DNA from: Streptomyces venezuelae ATCC 10712
GTDB taxonomy: Bacteria; Actinomycetota; Actinomycetes; Streptomycetales; Streptomycetaceae
NCBI RefSeq assembly: GCF_008639165.1
Contig: NZ_CP029197.1
Location: 5,274,001-5,338,000, forward strand
Reading direction: 5' to 3'
Length of the DNA stretch: 64,000 nucleotides
The notes under the pieces are model-generated. The model saw only the letters and a program-made list of their open reading frames with translations, was not told the DNA's origin and searched no databases. This document shows, one piece after another, positions 8,229-16,728 of this stretch (within the stretch, counting starts at the first letter, position 1; each line of letters opens with the position of its first letter). A program made the translations under genes and the position numbers.

Positions 8229-9695
8229 ATGAACGACCTCGTGCGCCAGCACACCGCCCTGAGCGACTCGGACCTCGAGTGGCTCCACCTGCTGGTGTCG
8301 GAGTGGCAGCTGCTCTCCGACCTCTCCTTCGCCGACCTCGTCCTCTGGGTCCCGACCCTCGACGGCACGCGGTACGTCTCCGTCGCCCAGATGCGGCCGA
8401 ACACCGGCCCCACCTCCTACCAGGACGACATGGTCGGCCACCTGGTGCCGCGCGGCCGCCGTCCGCTGCTCGACGCCGCCCTCGACGAGGGCCGGATCGT
8501 CCGCGAGGGCGACCCCGAGTGGCGCGAGGAGGTCCCGGTACGGGTCGAGTCCATCCCGGTGCGCCGTGAGGGCCGGGTCCTCGGCGTCATCGCCCGCAAC
8601 ACCAACCTGCTGACCGTCCGCACCCCCTCCCGGCTGGAGCTCACCTACCTCCAGTCGGCCTCCGACCTCGCCCAGATGATCGCGGCCGGGACCTTTCCCT
8701 TCCCCGGCGAGCAGGTCGACATGGACTCCTCGCCGCGGGCCGGCGACGGGCTCGTCCGCCTCGACGCCGAGGGCATCGTCCAGTACGCCTCGCCCAACGC
8801 CCTCTCCGCGTACCACCGGCTGGGCCTGGCCGCCGACCTCGTCGGCCAGCACCTGGGCCAGATCACCGCCGAACTCGCTCCCTCCCGGGGGCCGGTGGAC
8901 GAGGCACTGGTCACCCTGGCCTCCGGCTACGCGCCGCGCGAGTTCGAGGTCGAGGGCAACGGCGGGGTGATCCAGCTGCGGGCGATCCCGCTCAAGCCCA
9001 AGGGCACCCGCATCGGTTCGCTCGTCCTGCTCCGGGACGTCACCGAACTGCGCCGCCGCGAGCGCGAGTTGATCACCAAGGACGCCACCATCCGGGAGAT
9101 CCACCACCGGGTGAAGAACAACCTCCAGACGGTGGCCGCCCTGTTGCGCCTCCAGGCCCGCCGGATGGACTCCGAGGGCGGCCGCGAGGCCCTCAACGAG
9201 GCCGTGCGGCGCGTGGGTTCGATCGCGATCGTCCATGAGACGCTGTCCCAGAACCTGGACGAGCGGGTGGAGTTCGACGAGATCGCCGACCGGGTGATCG
9301 CGATGGTCGCCGAGATCTCCCCGGGCAAGGTCACCTGCCGGCGCAACGGCCGCTTCGGCATCCTCGACGCCGAGGTCGCGACCCCGCTCTCGATGGTCCT
9401 CACCGAGATCCTGCAGAACGCCCTGGAGCACGCGTTCGCTCCGGGCGACGAGGGTGCGGTGGAGGTCACGGCCGTGCGCGGCGACTCCCGGACCGACGCC
9501 CGGCTCCTGATCACGGTCCAGGACGACGGCCGCGGTCTGCCCGAGGGCTTCGACCCGCAGCGGGCGGGCAACCTCGGCCTGCAGATCGTACGGACCCTGG
9601 TGGAAGGGGAGTTGGGCGGTTCCTTCGACATGCTGCCGGGCGCCGAGCGCGGCACGAAGGTGGTCCTCGACATTCCCGTACAGCCGCAGAAGTGA
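8229..9695 (+). CDS. Cytoplasmic sensor histidine kinase, PdtaS-like
   Basis: A 488-residue soluble kinase. Residues 1-150 form the histidine kinase N-terminal (GAF-like) domain, 170-285 a PAS domain, then a HisKA_2 segment IREIHHRVKNNLQ carrying the phospho-acceptor histidine, and an HATPase_c domain with LTEILQNALEHAF (N box) and DDGRGLPEG (G1). No membrane segment is present. This architecture matches mycobacterial PdtaS, which signals to an ANTAR antiterminator; no partner regulator is adjacent here. The start at 8229 (MNDLVRQ) is chosen on family similarity; GTG at 8220 is also possible. A dre-like palindrome lies upstream. Confidence 0.9.
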   Translation: MNDLVRQHTALSDSDLEWLHLLVSEWQLLSDLSFADLVLWVPTLDGTRYVSVAQMRPNTGPTSYQDDMVGHLVPRGRRPLLDAALDEGRIVREGDPEWREEVPVRVESIPVRREGRVLGVIARNTNLLTVRTPSRLELTYLQSASDLAQMIAAGTFPFPGEQVDMDSSPRAGDGLVRLDAEGIVQYASPNALSAYHRLGLAADLVGQHLGQITAELAPSRGPVDEALVTLASGYAPREFEVEGNGGVIQLRAIPLKPKGTRIGSLVLLRDVTELRRRERELITKDATIREIHHRVKNNLQTVAALLRLQARRMDSEGGREALNEAVRRVGSIAIVHETLSQNLDERVEFDEIADRVIAMVAEISPGKVTCRRNGRFGILDAEVATPLSMVLTEILQNALEHAFAPGDEGAVEVTAVRGDSRTDARLLITVQDDGRGLPEGFDPQRAGNLGLQIVRTLVEGELGGSFDMLPGAERGTKVVLDIPVQPQK

Positions 9696-9734
9696 CCGGC
9701 CGGGCCCGTACAGCCGCAGAAGTGACCGGCCGGG
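9675..9734. repeat. Perfect 30-bp tandem duplication spanning the kinase stop codon
   Basis: Positions 9675-9704 and 9705-9734 are identical, beginning CCCGTACAGCCGCAGAAGTG and including the TGA stop; a third partial copy (CCCGAACAGC) follows. The second copy is therefore untranslated 3' sequence. Confidence 0.95.
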
Positions 9735-9746
9735 CCCGAACAGCAG

Positions 9747-9781
9747 CGAGCCCCGGACCGAAGGAGTCGGTCCGGGGCTCG
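9747..9781. terminator. Intrinsic terminator after the histidine kinase gene
   Basis: A perfect 15-bp stem (9747-9761 with 9767-9781) and 5-base loop, with no strong T tract. It lies between the convergent kinase and wblE genes. Confidence 0.8.
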
Positions 9782-9872
9782 AATGCTGTGGGTTACTGCT
9801 GCGCGCTGCGGCTCAAGAGCGGTGAATGCATACGCGATGTATGCGCCGCCGGCCTCAGGCTGTCGGTGGGCG

Positions 9873-10130
9873 TCAGGCGCTGGCGTTACGCGCCCGGTTG
9901 CGAGCGGCGCGGCGCTTCATCGCGCGGCGCTCGTCCTCGCTGAGGCCACCCCAGACGCCGGAGTCCTGGCCGGACTCGAGCGCCCACTGCAGGCACTGCT
10001 CCATGACGGGGCAGCGGCGACAGACGGCCTTGGCTTCCTCGATCTGCAGCAGCGCAGGACCGGTGTTGCCGATGGGGAAGAACAGCTCGGGGTCTTCCTC
10101 ACGACAAACGGCGTTGTGACGCCAGTCCAT
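9873..10130 (-). CDS. wblE: WblE (WhiB1-type) iron-sulfur transcription factor
   Basis: An 85-residue WhiB-like protein. The four cluster-binding cysteines are at positions 9, 37, 40 and 46, followed by the GVWGG turn and a basic C-terminus rich in Arg. The sequence corresponds to the WhiB1/WblE subfamily. These proteins hold a [4Fe-4S] cluster, respond to nitric oxide and act with the principal sigma factor. The gene is monocistronic. An upstream region of about 320 bases without another gene probably holds its complex promoter. Confidence 0.95.
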   Translation of the reverse strand: MDWRHNAVCREEDPELFFPIGNTGPALLQIEEAKAVCRRCPVMEQCLQWALESGQDSGVWGGLSEDERRAMKRRAARNRARNASA

Positions 10131-10448
10131 GGCTGCTACCTCTCTAGGGTGTTACAAGCTGGTTGCTTGTGAATGTGAACGCTTTCACGAATCCCCCCGC
10201 AAGGGAAGGGCCGACTGCCAGATCAACTGGTGTGGTCCTAAGACTGAGGAGGGGTTCTGGCTCTCAGTGGAGGCCGGTGTTGCGGGCCGTCCCGATCGCC
10301 AAGAAGAGACTCCCAAACCCCAGCAACGGATACAACCCCTTCCGGAAAGTTTTTTTTGATTCCTCGGTGTCGGCTAGGTCACAGCCGTACTTCTAAGGGG
10401 TGGATGCGCGCCTAAACGTTCGAGTGAAAGGACTTTGGGCCCTTCCAC
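10131..10448. other. wblE upstream region without a gene
   Basis: This 318-base stretch between the wblE start and the end of the DAG-kinase gene holds no convincing ORF on either strand. It is less GC-rich than its surroundings, has an eight-base T run near 10350, and contains AACGCTTTCAC near 10178. It probably carries the wblE promoter and leader; I see no clear operator palindrome. Confidence 0.6.
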
Positions 10449-11417
10449 TCACACAATCACACGCAGTGCACGGCGAACGCCTGTGAACGTCACGCTCGTA
10501 CGCAGTCCCAGGTGGTCTCCGTCCATCTGCAGGGGGAGGGGGACCTTCGAATGCAAGGTGAAGTCGGTCAGGTCGTGCAGAGACACCGCATGCTTGCCGC
10601 GCGGCCCTCGTTCCGGGGTCGAGGTGAGCAGCTGAGTGGCGTACCGGGCCACCGCCGGAGTGGAAAGACGGCGCAGTCCGAGCACGTCGAGCGCCGTTTC
10701 GAAGGACGCCTCCGGGGACGCGTACACCGGACGATTGCCCAGGTAGGTCCAGGGGGAGGTGTTGCAGATTATGGAGAGCACCAGGTCCTCGACCGGCTCC
10801 GCGCCGGGCCGCTCCAGGGTGATCGTGCCGTGCCGGCGGTTCGGCTCCTCCAGGAACTGCCGCACCACCTGGCGGAGGTAGAGGGCGTGGGTGGATCTCT
10901 TCCCGCGCTCCCGCTGCTGTTCGACCCGGCCGATGACACTCGCGTCGAAACCGAGACCGGCGCAGAAGGTGAACCAGCGGGCCGGGACCGATTCGTCCTC
11001 CGTGCCCGGCGTCCCCGAGGCCAGCCCGAGGCTCACTGTGCGTGCACGGCGCTCACGCAGCGCGTCGAGGAGCGCGCCGGTCGCCTCCACGGCGTCGTTC
11101 GGCAGTCCGAGCGCCCGGGCGAACACGTTCGTCGAGCCGCCGGGCACCACCGCGAGGCCGGGCAGCCGGTCCGGATCGGGCCCGCCGTGCAGCAGCCCGT
11201 TCACGACCTCGTTCACCGTGCCGTCGCCGCCGAGGGCCACCACGAGGTCGATCGTCCCGGAGTCCGCGGCCCGCCGGGCCAGGTCGCGCGCGTGCCCCCG
11301 GTACTCGGTGGTGACCGCCTCCAGCTTCATCTCGCTCGCCAGCGCGTGGATGAGGACGTCACGGGTGCGGGCACTGGTGGTGGTGGCTGCCGGATTGACC
11401 ACGAGAAGTGCGCGCAT
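10449..11417 (-). CDS. Diacylglycerol kinase catalytic-domain (YegS/DgkB-like) lipid kinase
   Basis: A 322-residue protein starting MRALLVVNPAATTTSART. Residues 1-130 form the DAGK catalytic domain with ALGGDGTVNEVVNGL (the GGDGT nucleotide loop) and VVPGGSTNVFARALG; the rest is the second beta-sandwich domain. It should phosphorylate a lipid acceptor using ATP; substrate unproven. The ATG at 11417 is chosen because it begins exactly at the domain start, and further in-frame sequence upstream would run into the divergent gene at 11527. It lies downstream of wblE on the same strand. Confidence 0.9.
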   Translation of the reverse strand: MRALLVVNPAATTTSARTRDVLIHALASEMKLEAVTTEYRGHARDLARRAADSGTIDLVVALGGDGTVNEVVNGLLHGGPDPDRLPGLAVVPGGSTNVFARALGLPNDAVEATGALLDALRERRARTVSLGLASGTPGTEDESVPARWFTFCAGLGFDASVIGRVEQQRERGKRSTHALYLRQVVRQFLEEPNRRHGTITLERPGAEPVEDLVLSIICNTSPWTYLGNRPVYASPEASFETALDVLGLRRLSTPAVARYATQLLTSTPERGPRGKHAVSLHDLTDFTLHSKVPLPLQMDGDHLGLRTSVTFTGVRRALRVIV

Positions 11418-11526
11418 GAGCGCCAGGGTACCTACCCGGCGGTACCCGGGCCCAGCCGAGCCCGGTCCGCGGACGGGGCTCGACCGGCTTCGGCCGCGCC
11501 GCCGCGCCCCCGCTACCCTGCCCTCT

Positions 11527-11946
11527 ATGAGCAGTGCGGAGCAGACCCCCCGACCCGTCCGCCTCACCGCCGCGGCGGTCGTGGCCGGTATCGAGGCCCT
11601 CGGACTCGTCGCCGGTGGCGTGTACATGTTGGTGGACGCCCTGACCGGGACGTCCGGCGACCTCACCGGCGCGGTGACCGGCGCTGTGACGCTCGTCGCA
11701 CTCGGTCTGATCCCGCTCGCCGCCGCCCGCGGGCTCTGGCTGCGCCGCTCCTGGAGCCGCGGCCCGGCCGTGATCACCCAGATCCTCGCCCTGCCGGTCG
11801 CCTGGCAGATGCTCCAGGCGAACAGCGCGATGATCCCGGCCGGAATCGTCCTCGGCGTCCTGGCCGTCGCCGGGCTCGTCCTTCTGGTGAACCCGGCCAC
11901 GACCGAGGCGCTCGGCATCCGCCGCCCCGGCCAGGACTCCGTCTAG
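11527..11946 (+). CDS. Small integral membrane protein, unknown function
   Basis: A 139-residue protein with about four hydrophobic segments (AAVVAGIEALGLVAGGVYML, then AVTLVALGLIPLAAARGLW, then ILALPVAWQML, then GIVLGVLAVAGLVLLV) and a short polar C-terminus. It is conserved in Streptomyces next to the sigH region as far as I recall, but no function is known to me. It is convergent with sigH, ending 5 bases from the sigH stop, and divergent from the DAG-kinase-family gene. Confidence 0.75.
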   Translation: MSSAEQTPRPVRLTAAAVVAGIEALGLVAGGVYMLVDALTGTSGDLTGAVTGAVTLVALGLIPLAAARGLWLRRSWSRGPAVITQILALPVAWQMLQANSAMIPAGIVLGVLAVAGLVLLVNPATTEALGIRRPGQDSV

Positions 11947-11951
11947 GCCCC

Positions 11952-12905
11952 CTACTCCTCGACCAGAAGCTTCTCCCGAAGCGACGCCAGGGTCCGCGCC
12001 AGCAGCCGGGACACGTGCATCTGCGAGATGCCGACCTCCTGCGCGATCTGCGACTGGGTCATGTTCCCGAAGAAGCGAAGCAGCAGGATCCGCTTCTCCC
12101 GGGGCGGCAGGTCCTCCAGCAGCGGCTTGAGCGACTCGCGGTACTCGACCCCTTCCAGGGCCTCGTCCTCCGCGCCGAGCGTGTCCGCCACCGCCGGCGA
12201 CTCGTCGTCCGTGTCGGGGACGTCCAGCGAGAGCGTCGAGTAGGCGTTCGCCGACTCCAGACCCTCCAGGACCTCCTCCTCCGAGATCCCGAGCCGCTCC
12301 GCCAGCTCGTGCACCGTCGGCGAGCGGCCGTGCTGCTGGGAGAGCTCGGCCGTCGCCGTGGTCAGCGAGAGCCGCAGCTCCTGGAGCCGGCGCGGCACCC
12401 GCACCGCCCAGCCCTTGTCACGGAAGTGGCGCTTGATCTCCCCGACGACCGTGGGGGTCGCGTACGTCGAGAACTCGACGCCGCGCTCCGGGTCGAACCG
12501 GTCCACGGACTTGATCAGCCCGATCGTCGCCACCTGGGTCAGGTCGTCCAGCGGCTCGCCGCGGTTGCGGAAGCGCCGGGCCAGGTGCTCGACCAGCGGC
12601 AGGTGCATCCGCACCAGCTGGTTGCGGAGCTCCGCCTTCTCCGGGGAGCCCTCGGGCAGCTCGCGCAGCGTGACGAAGAGGGCGCGGGCGCCGCTCCGGT
12701 CGTGCGGGTCCGGGACGGCGGGGGGCTCGTCCGGGACCTCGTCGGCCCCGGCCTCGTCGGCGGGCTTCGCCGCCTCCGCGACCGCACCGCCCGCACCGTC
12801 CGCCTCGCCCGCCCCGGGGGAGGAGACCGCACTCGCGGGGCCCCGGGGGGCCTCGGAGACACCTGGTGTCTCGGGAACCTCGTGGTGCTGCTCGTGCTCG
12901 CTCAT
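11952..12905 (-). CDS. sigH: SigH-like stress sigma factor (SigB/SigF family)
   Basis: From ATG 12905 this is 317 residues: an acidic, low-complexity N-terminal 80 residues, then sigma regions 2 (EPLDDLTQVATIGLIKSVDRF), 3 (LQELRLSLTTATAELSQQHG) and 4 (MTQSQIAQEVGISQMHVSRL). It belongs to the SigB/SigF group that controls osmotic stress and development and is held by an RsbW-type anti-sigma factor. Its anti-sigma gene lies 77 bases upstream on the same strand, which identifies it as sigH. The reading frame stays open far upstream, through the anti-sigma gene; an ATG at 13424 would give 490 residues, close to the large SigH form reported in S. coelicolor. Confidence 0.9.
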   Translation of the reverse strand: MSEHEQHHEVPETPGVSEAPRGPASAVSSPGAGEADGAGGAVAEAAKPADEAGADEVPDEPPAVPDPHDRSGARALFVTLRELPEGSPEKAELRNQLVRMHLPLVEHLARRFRNRGEPLDDLTQVATIGLIKSVDRFDPERGVEFSTYATPTVVGEIKRHFRDKGWAVRVPRRLQELRLSLTTATAELSQQHGRSPTVHELAERLGISEEEVLEGLESANAYSTLSLDVPDTDDESPAVADTLGAEDEALEGVEYRESLKPLLEDLPPREKRILLLRFFGNMTQSQIAQEVGISQMHVSRLLARTLASLREKLLVEE

Positions 12906-12982
12906 CTGGTCCGCCTGCTCCGTAGCGACCTCATACGGCCGTGCCTGCTGCTCAGGGAAGCCGGCCGTCGCGTCCCCGCGCC

Positions 12983-13396
12983 TCACGCCGGGCCTGGCCC
13001 CGCGCCGCGCTGTTTGTACAGGCTGATCGAGACCGTCCGGTCCTCGGCCACCGACGACTCCACCTTCCCGGCCAGCGCCGACAGCACCGTCCAGGCGAAG
13101 GTGTCCCGCTCGGGCGCCCGGCCGTCGGTGGTCGGGGCGGAGACGGTCACGTCGAGGGAGTCGTCGACCAGCCGGAAGACACAGCTGAGGACGGACCCCG
13201 GCACGGCCTGCTGGAGCAGGATGGCGCAGGCCTCGTCGACCGCGATCCGCAAGTCCTCGATCTCGTCGAGGGTGAAGTCCAAGCGCGCCGCGAGGCCGGC
13301 CGTGGCCGTACGCAGCACGGACAGATAGGCACCCGCAGCGGGCAGCCGGACTTCCACGAAGTCCTGGGTCCCGGGCTCGCCTGCGATCTGGGACAC
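12983..13396 (-). CDS. prsH: Anti-sigma factor, RsbW-like histidine-kinase-fold protein (PrsH/UshX/RshA type)
   Basis: A 137-residue GHKL-fold protein. AARLDFTLDEIEDLRIAVDE with the following ACAILL is the N-box of an RsbW serine kinase/anti-sigma factor, and VVFRLVD-type strands and a VLSALAGKVES segment follow. It should sequester SigH and release it on stress through an anti-anti-sigma factor. The GTG at 13396 is chosen over TTG 13408 because GGAGG (13402-13406) lies 5 bases ahead of it. The gene is upstream of sigH, probably in one operon. In S. coelicolor the locus has several promoters, one BldD-repressed. Confidence 0.88.
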   Translation of the reverse strand: MSQIAGEPGTQDFVEVRLPAAGAYLSVLRTATAGLAARLDFTLDEIEDLRIAVDEACAILLQQAVPGSVLSCVFRLVDDSLDVTVSAPTTDGRAPERDTFAWTVLSALAGKVESSVAEDRTVSISLYKQRGAGPGPA

Positions 13397-13408
13397 CCTC
13401 ACCTCCAA

Positions 13409-13740
13409 GGTGGCACAAGCTCATTCGGGGCTCGGGGGGAGAGGCCCCCGAACCGGGCGGTACGCAGGGGGCTGCGCAGTCCGCCGTGACGCTATCGCGA
13501 TCCGTCCCGCCGTGTCGCCGTGAGCCCCCGCCCCCAACGGCCCCCCGGCCACCGGTCGTCACCCATGGTAGGCCCATGGGTGCGGACGGTGGGTAGGGGT
13601 CTGCGGGAGCCGGAACCGAGCGACCGGCGGAGGGGTGACGTACCCAACCGGAAGGCGGGCGAATCGTCGAACGGCCGAATCGCCGGACGGTCGTACGATC
13701 GGCCCGGCCGGCCCGCGGCCCGCCGTTTCGGCCCGGGGTC
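13409..13740. other. Upstream region of the sigH operon
   Basis: About 330 bases without a supported gene, between the anti-sigma start and the end of the UBP zinc-finger gene (same strand). It should contain the promoters of the anti-sigma/sigH operon. I see a GGGTACGTCACCCC-like partial palindrome near 13635 but cannot assign it. Confidence 0.5.
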
Positions 13741-14001
13741 CTAGACCAGCGCCCCGTCCACGAAGCACCAGCGCCAGGCCTCGCCCGGCTCGAAGGTCCG
13801 CATCACCGGGTGCCCCGTCGTCGTGAAGTGCCCCGTCGCGTGCCGCCCCACCGAGGAGTCGCAGCAGCCCACGTGCCCGCAGCTCAGACAGATCCGGAGC
13901 TGGACCGGATGCGTACCGTCCGCCAGGCACTCGGGGCAGGTGTCGGCCAGCGGCGCCGGTTCGGGGCGCGGCATTTCGGCAACGTGCGGGCACTCGCTCA
14001 T
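13741..14001 (-). CDS. UBP-type zinc finger domain protein
   Basis: An 86-residue protein with the ZnF-UBP pattern: CPH near the N-terminus, DTCPECLADG, LRICLSCGHVGCCDSS, RHATGHF and TTGHPVMRTFEPGEAWRWC. Cysteines and histidines are spaced for two or three zinc ions. In eukaryotes the domain binds free ubiquitin C-termini; in actinobacteria the function of the free-standing form is unknown. The ATG at 14001 starts the domain at the normal place, 39 bases before the divergent antiporter start, so the two genes share a very short promoter region. Confidence 0.85.
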   Translation of the reverse strand: MSECPHVAEMPRPEPAPLADTCPECLADGTHPVQLRICLSCGHVGCCDSSVGRHATGHFTTTGHPVMRTFEPGEAWRWCFVDGALV

Positions 14002-14040
14002 GATGGCCAGGTTACGTTGCGGGACGAGACGGGGACGGGC

Positions 14041-15636
14041 ATGGACGCACTGCAGCTGGTGGCACTGGTGGCGGCGAGCGCCGCGATCGCGGGCCTGGCC
14101 CGGAGGACACCCGTGCCGGCCCCCCTCCTCCTGGTGGCCGTCGGCCTCGCCGCCGCGTACGTCCCCGGCGTCCCGGACTACACCCTCGACCCGCACATCG
14201 TGCTGCCGCTGATCCTGCCCCCGCTCCTCTACACGGCCGCCGTCGACTCCTCGTACCTCGACCTGCGGGCCAACATCCGGCCCGTCGCGCTGCTCTCCGT
14301 CGGGTACGTCCTCTTCGCCACCGTGGCCGTGGGCTGGCTCGCGTACGTCCTCGTGCCCGATCTGCCGCTCACCGCCGCCCTCGTGCTTGGCGCGGTCGTC
14401 GCCCCGCCGGACGCGGTCGCCGCGACCGCCATCGCCCGCAAGCTCGGGCTGCCGAACCGGATCACCACCATCCTCCAGGGCGAGTCCCTGGTGAACGACG
14501 CCACCGCCATCACCGCGTACAAGGTCGCCCTCGCGGCGGCCGTCGGCGAGGGCATCAGCTGGGCCGGCGGCCTCGGCGAGTTCGCCCTCGCGGCCGTCGG
14601 CGGCATCGGCGTCGGCCTCGTCCTGATGGTCCCCATCCACTGGCTGCGCCGTGGCCTCGGCGACTCCCTCCTGCAGAACACCCTCTCGCTCCTCATCCCC
14701 TTCGTCGCCTACGCGGCGGCCGAGGAGGTCCACGCCTCCGGAGTCCTCGCCGTCGTCGTGGTCGGGCTCTTCCTCGGACACCGCAACTGGCAGGTCGACT
14801 TCGCGACCCGGCTCCAGGAGGAGGCCGTGTGGAAGATGGTCGCCTTCGTCCTGGAGTCCTCCGTCTTCGCCCTGATCGGCCTCCAGTTGCCGTTCGTCGT
14901 CCGGGGCCTCGGGCAGTACGGCATCGGAGAGGCGGTCTGGTACGCGATCGGGGTCTTCGTCGCGGTGGTCGTCGTCCGTTTCGTCTGGGTCTACCCCGCG
15001 ACGTTCCTGCCCCGGCTGTCCGCCCGCATCCGCGACCGGGAACCCGAGGTGGACTGGCGGGCGCCGCTCGTCGTCGGCTGGGCCGGGATGCGCGGAGTGG
15101 TCTCGCTCGCCATCGCCTTCTCCATCCCCGTCGTCACCGACGGCATCGAGTTCCCGGCCCGCAACCTCGTCCTCTTCCTCACCTTCACCACCGTCATCGG
15201 CACCCTGGTGGTGCAGGGCCTCACCCTGCCGCCCCTCATCCGCTTCCTGAAGCTCCCGGGCAAGGACGCGTACGCCGAGACGCTGGCCGAGGCGCAGGCC
15301 CAGAGCGAGGCCTCGCGGGCCGCCGAGGAGCGGCTCGACGAGCTCCTCGCCGACGAGCGCAACGCACTGCCGAAGCCCCTCGCCGACCGGCTCCGCACCG
15401 TCCTGGAACGTCGCCGCAACGCCGTCTGGGAGCGGCTCGGCGCCGTCAACGAGGTCACCGGCGAGACGGCGGACGACACCTACCGGCGGCTGTCGCGGGA
15501 GATGATCGACGCCGAGCGCGAGGTCTTCGTGCAGCTGCGCGACGCACGGCGGATCGACGACGAGATGATGCGGACCCTGCTCCGGCGGCTCGACCTGGAG
15601 GAGGCCGCGGCCTACCGCGAGGAGTCCGCCGGCTGA
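14041..15636 (+). CDS. Na+/H+ antiporter, CPA1 family
   Basis: A 531-residue membrane antiporter with about 12 hydrophobic segments. VVAPPDAVAATAIARKLGLP and GESLVNDATAITAYK carry the conserved aspartates (the ND pair) of the cation site. A cytoplasmic tail of about 120 residues, mostly charged helix (EAQAQSEASRAAEERLDELL), follows. It exchanges Na+ (or K+) for protons in pH and osmotic homeostasis; being next to the osmotic-stress sigH locus is suggestive. The ATG at 14041 starts just ahead of the first membrane helix. The 3' end overlaps the convergent deaminase gene by 25 bases. Confidence 0.9.
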   Translation: MDALQLVALVAASAAIAGLARRTPVPAPLLLVAVGLAAAYVPGVPDYTLDPHIVLPLILPPLLYTAAVDSSYLDLRANIRPVALLSVGYVLFATVAVGWLAYVLVPDLPLTAALVLGAVVAPPDAVAATAIARKLGLPNRITTILQGESLVNDATAITAYKVALAAAVGEGISWAGGLGEFALAAVGGIGVGLVLMVPIHWLRRGLGDSLLQNTLSLLIPFVAYAAAEEVHASGVLAVVVVGLFLGHRNWQVDFATRLQEEAVWKMVAFVLESSVFALIGLQLPFVVRGLGQYGIGEAVWYAIGVFVAVVVVRFVWVYPATFLPRLSARIRDREPEVDWRAPLVVGWAGMRGVVSLAIAFSIPVVTDGIEFPARNLVLFLTFTTVIGTLVVQGLTLPPLIRFLKLPGKDAYAETLAEAQAQSEASRAAEERLDELLADERNALPKPLADRLRTVLERRRNAVWERLGAVNEVTGETADDTYRRLSREMIDAEREVFVQLRDARRIDDEMMRTLLRRLDLEEAAAYREESAG

Positions 15637-16646
15637 CCCCCGTCACCCGGGGACGCGCTGCTTGGGCGTGCCCGGTCGCCCGGGGACGCGCCGCTCGGGC
15701 GTGCCCTGCCACCCGGGGACGCGCCGCTCGGGCGTGCCCCGTCGCTCGGGGGCGCGTCCGGGGCGCCCGTGATCACCGCCGCGAGCCGCGTGCCCGCGGG
15801 GAACACGCCCTCCTCCGCCAGGGCCGTCAGGCCGTACAGCATTTTGGCCACATACAGCCGCTCGATGGCGAGTCCGTGCCGCGCCTCGAAGTCGCGTGCG
15901 AAGGCCTCCAGCGCGGGTGACACGCGCGCGTACCCCCCGCCGTGGAACCGTTCGTCCAGCGTCCACTCCCCACGCGGCCCGCCGAACGCCGCCTCCTGGA
16001 GGGCGCGTACCTCCTCGCCGAGGAAGCCGCCCTTGAGGACCGGGAAACCCAGCGCCCGCTGCCCGGGCCCTAGACCGGCCGCGAGGCCCGCGAGGGTGCC
16101 TCCCGTGCCCACGGCGACCCCCACCGCGTCCGCCGCCCCGGCGAGCTCGCGGCCGAGCTCCACGCACCCCTGGACGGCCAGGGCGTTGCTGCCGCCCTCC
16201 GGCACCACGTACGCGCCGGCCGGGGCTCGTTCCAGGAGCAGCGCGCGCGTGGCCGGGTCGTTCTTCGCGCGGTACGTGGCCCGGTCCACGAACTCCAGCC
16301 GCATCCCGTCGGCCGCGCACCGCGTGAGCGAGGGGTTGAGCGGCCGCCCGGCCAGCTCGTCGCCGCGCACGATCCCGACCGTGGCGAAACCGAGGAGCCG
16401 GCCGGCCGCCGCCACCGCCCGCAGATGGTTCGAGTAGGCCCCGCCGAAGGTGAGCACCGGCCGCCCCTCCGCCGCCTCCAGGTTGAGCGCGAGCTTGCGC
16501 CACTTGTTGCCCGGCAGGTCGGGATGGATGAGGTCCTCGCGCTTGAGCAGCAGGGTGAGCCCGCGCCGGGCGAAGCGCTCGTCCTCCACCGGCTCCAGGG
16601 GCGAGGGGAGCCGGGGTCGCAGTCGGGAGAGGTCGAACGCGTTCAC
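15612..16646 (-). CDS. PLP-dependent 1-aminocyclopropane-1-carboxylate deaminase / D-cysteine desulfhydrase family protein
   Basis: A 344-residue fold-type II PLP enzyme. LKREDLIHPDLPGNKWRKL holds the PLP lysine (GNKWRKL), TFGGAYSNHLRAVAAAG the PLP-phosphate-contacting loop, and VGTGGTLAGL the glycine loop. Family members act on D-cysteine or ACC; the substrate is not settled. A GTG start at 16646 begins the family-typical MNAFDLSRLRPRLPSP. The last 35 or so residues are three copies of an 11-residue repeat (GARPSGASPGG-like) encoded by a 33-bp tandem repeat, absent from normal members, and they run into the 3' end of the antiporter gene. Confidence 0.85.
   Translation of the reverse strand: MNAFDLSRLRPRLPSPLEPVEDERFARRGLTLLLKREDLIHPDLPGNKWRKLALNLEAAEGRPVLTFGGAYSNHLRAVAAAGRLLGFATVGIVRGDELAGRPLNPSLTRCAADGMRLEFVDRATYRAKNDPATRALLLERAPAGAYVVPEGGSNALAVQGCVELGRELAGAADAVGVAVGTGGTLAGLAAGLGPGQRALGFPVLKGGFLGEEVRALQEAAFGGPRGEWTLDERFHGGGYARVSPALEAFARDFEARHGLAIERLYVAKMLYGLTALAEEGVFPAGTRLAAVITGAPDAPPSDGARPSGASPGGRARPSGASPGDRARPSSASPGDGGQPADSSR
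15646..15755. repeat. 33-bp tandem repeat, three copies plus partial
   Basis: Copies start at 15646, 15679 and 15712, each beginning CCCGGGGACGCGC, with a degenerate fourth at 15745. The unit length is a multiple of three, so on the minus strand it adds 11-residue repeats to the end of the deaminase without a frameshift. Confidence 0.95.
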
Positions 16647-16728
16647 CCGGCCATTGTCCGCGCGTGGGCGCGAGCCCGGGCGCCGGCCGCAGCCGGTGTG
16701 CCCGGTCGGGGCCGGCGCGTCTCGTGTG

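Noticed and set aside
10131..10448. A small ORF in the wblE upstream region
   Set aside because: Candidate frames lack a ribosome site and G/C-biased third positions; the stretch looks like promoter and leader.
10512..13328. A 938-codon plus-strand frame opposite the DAG-kinase-family and sigH genes
   Set aside because: Crosses several real genes on the other strand and lacks any protein signature.
15646..15755. Possible CRISPR array (also the repeats at 22276 and 55815)
   Set aside because: Units are head-to-tail with no unique spacers and no cas genes nearby; these are simple tandem repeats.
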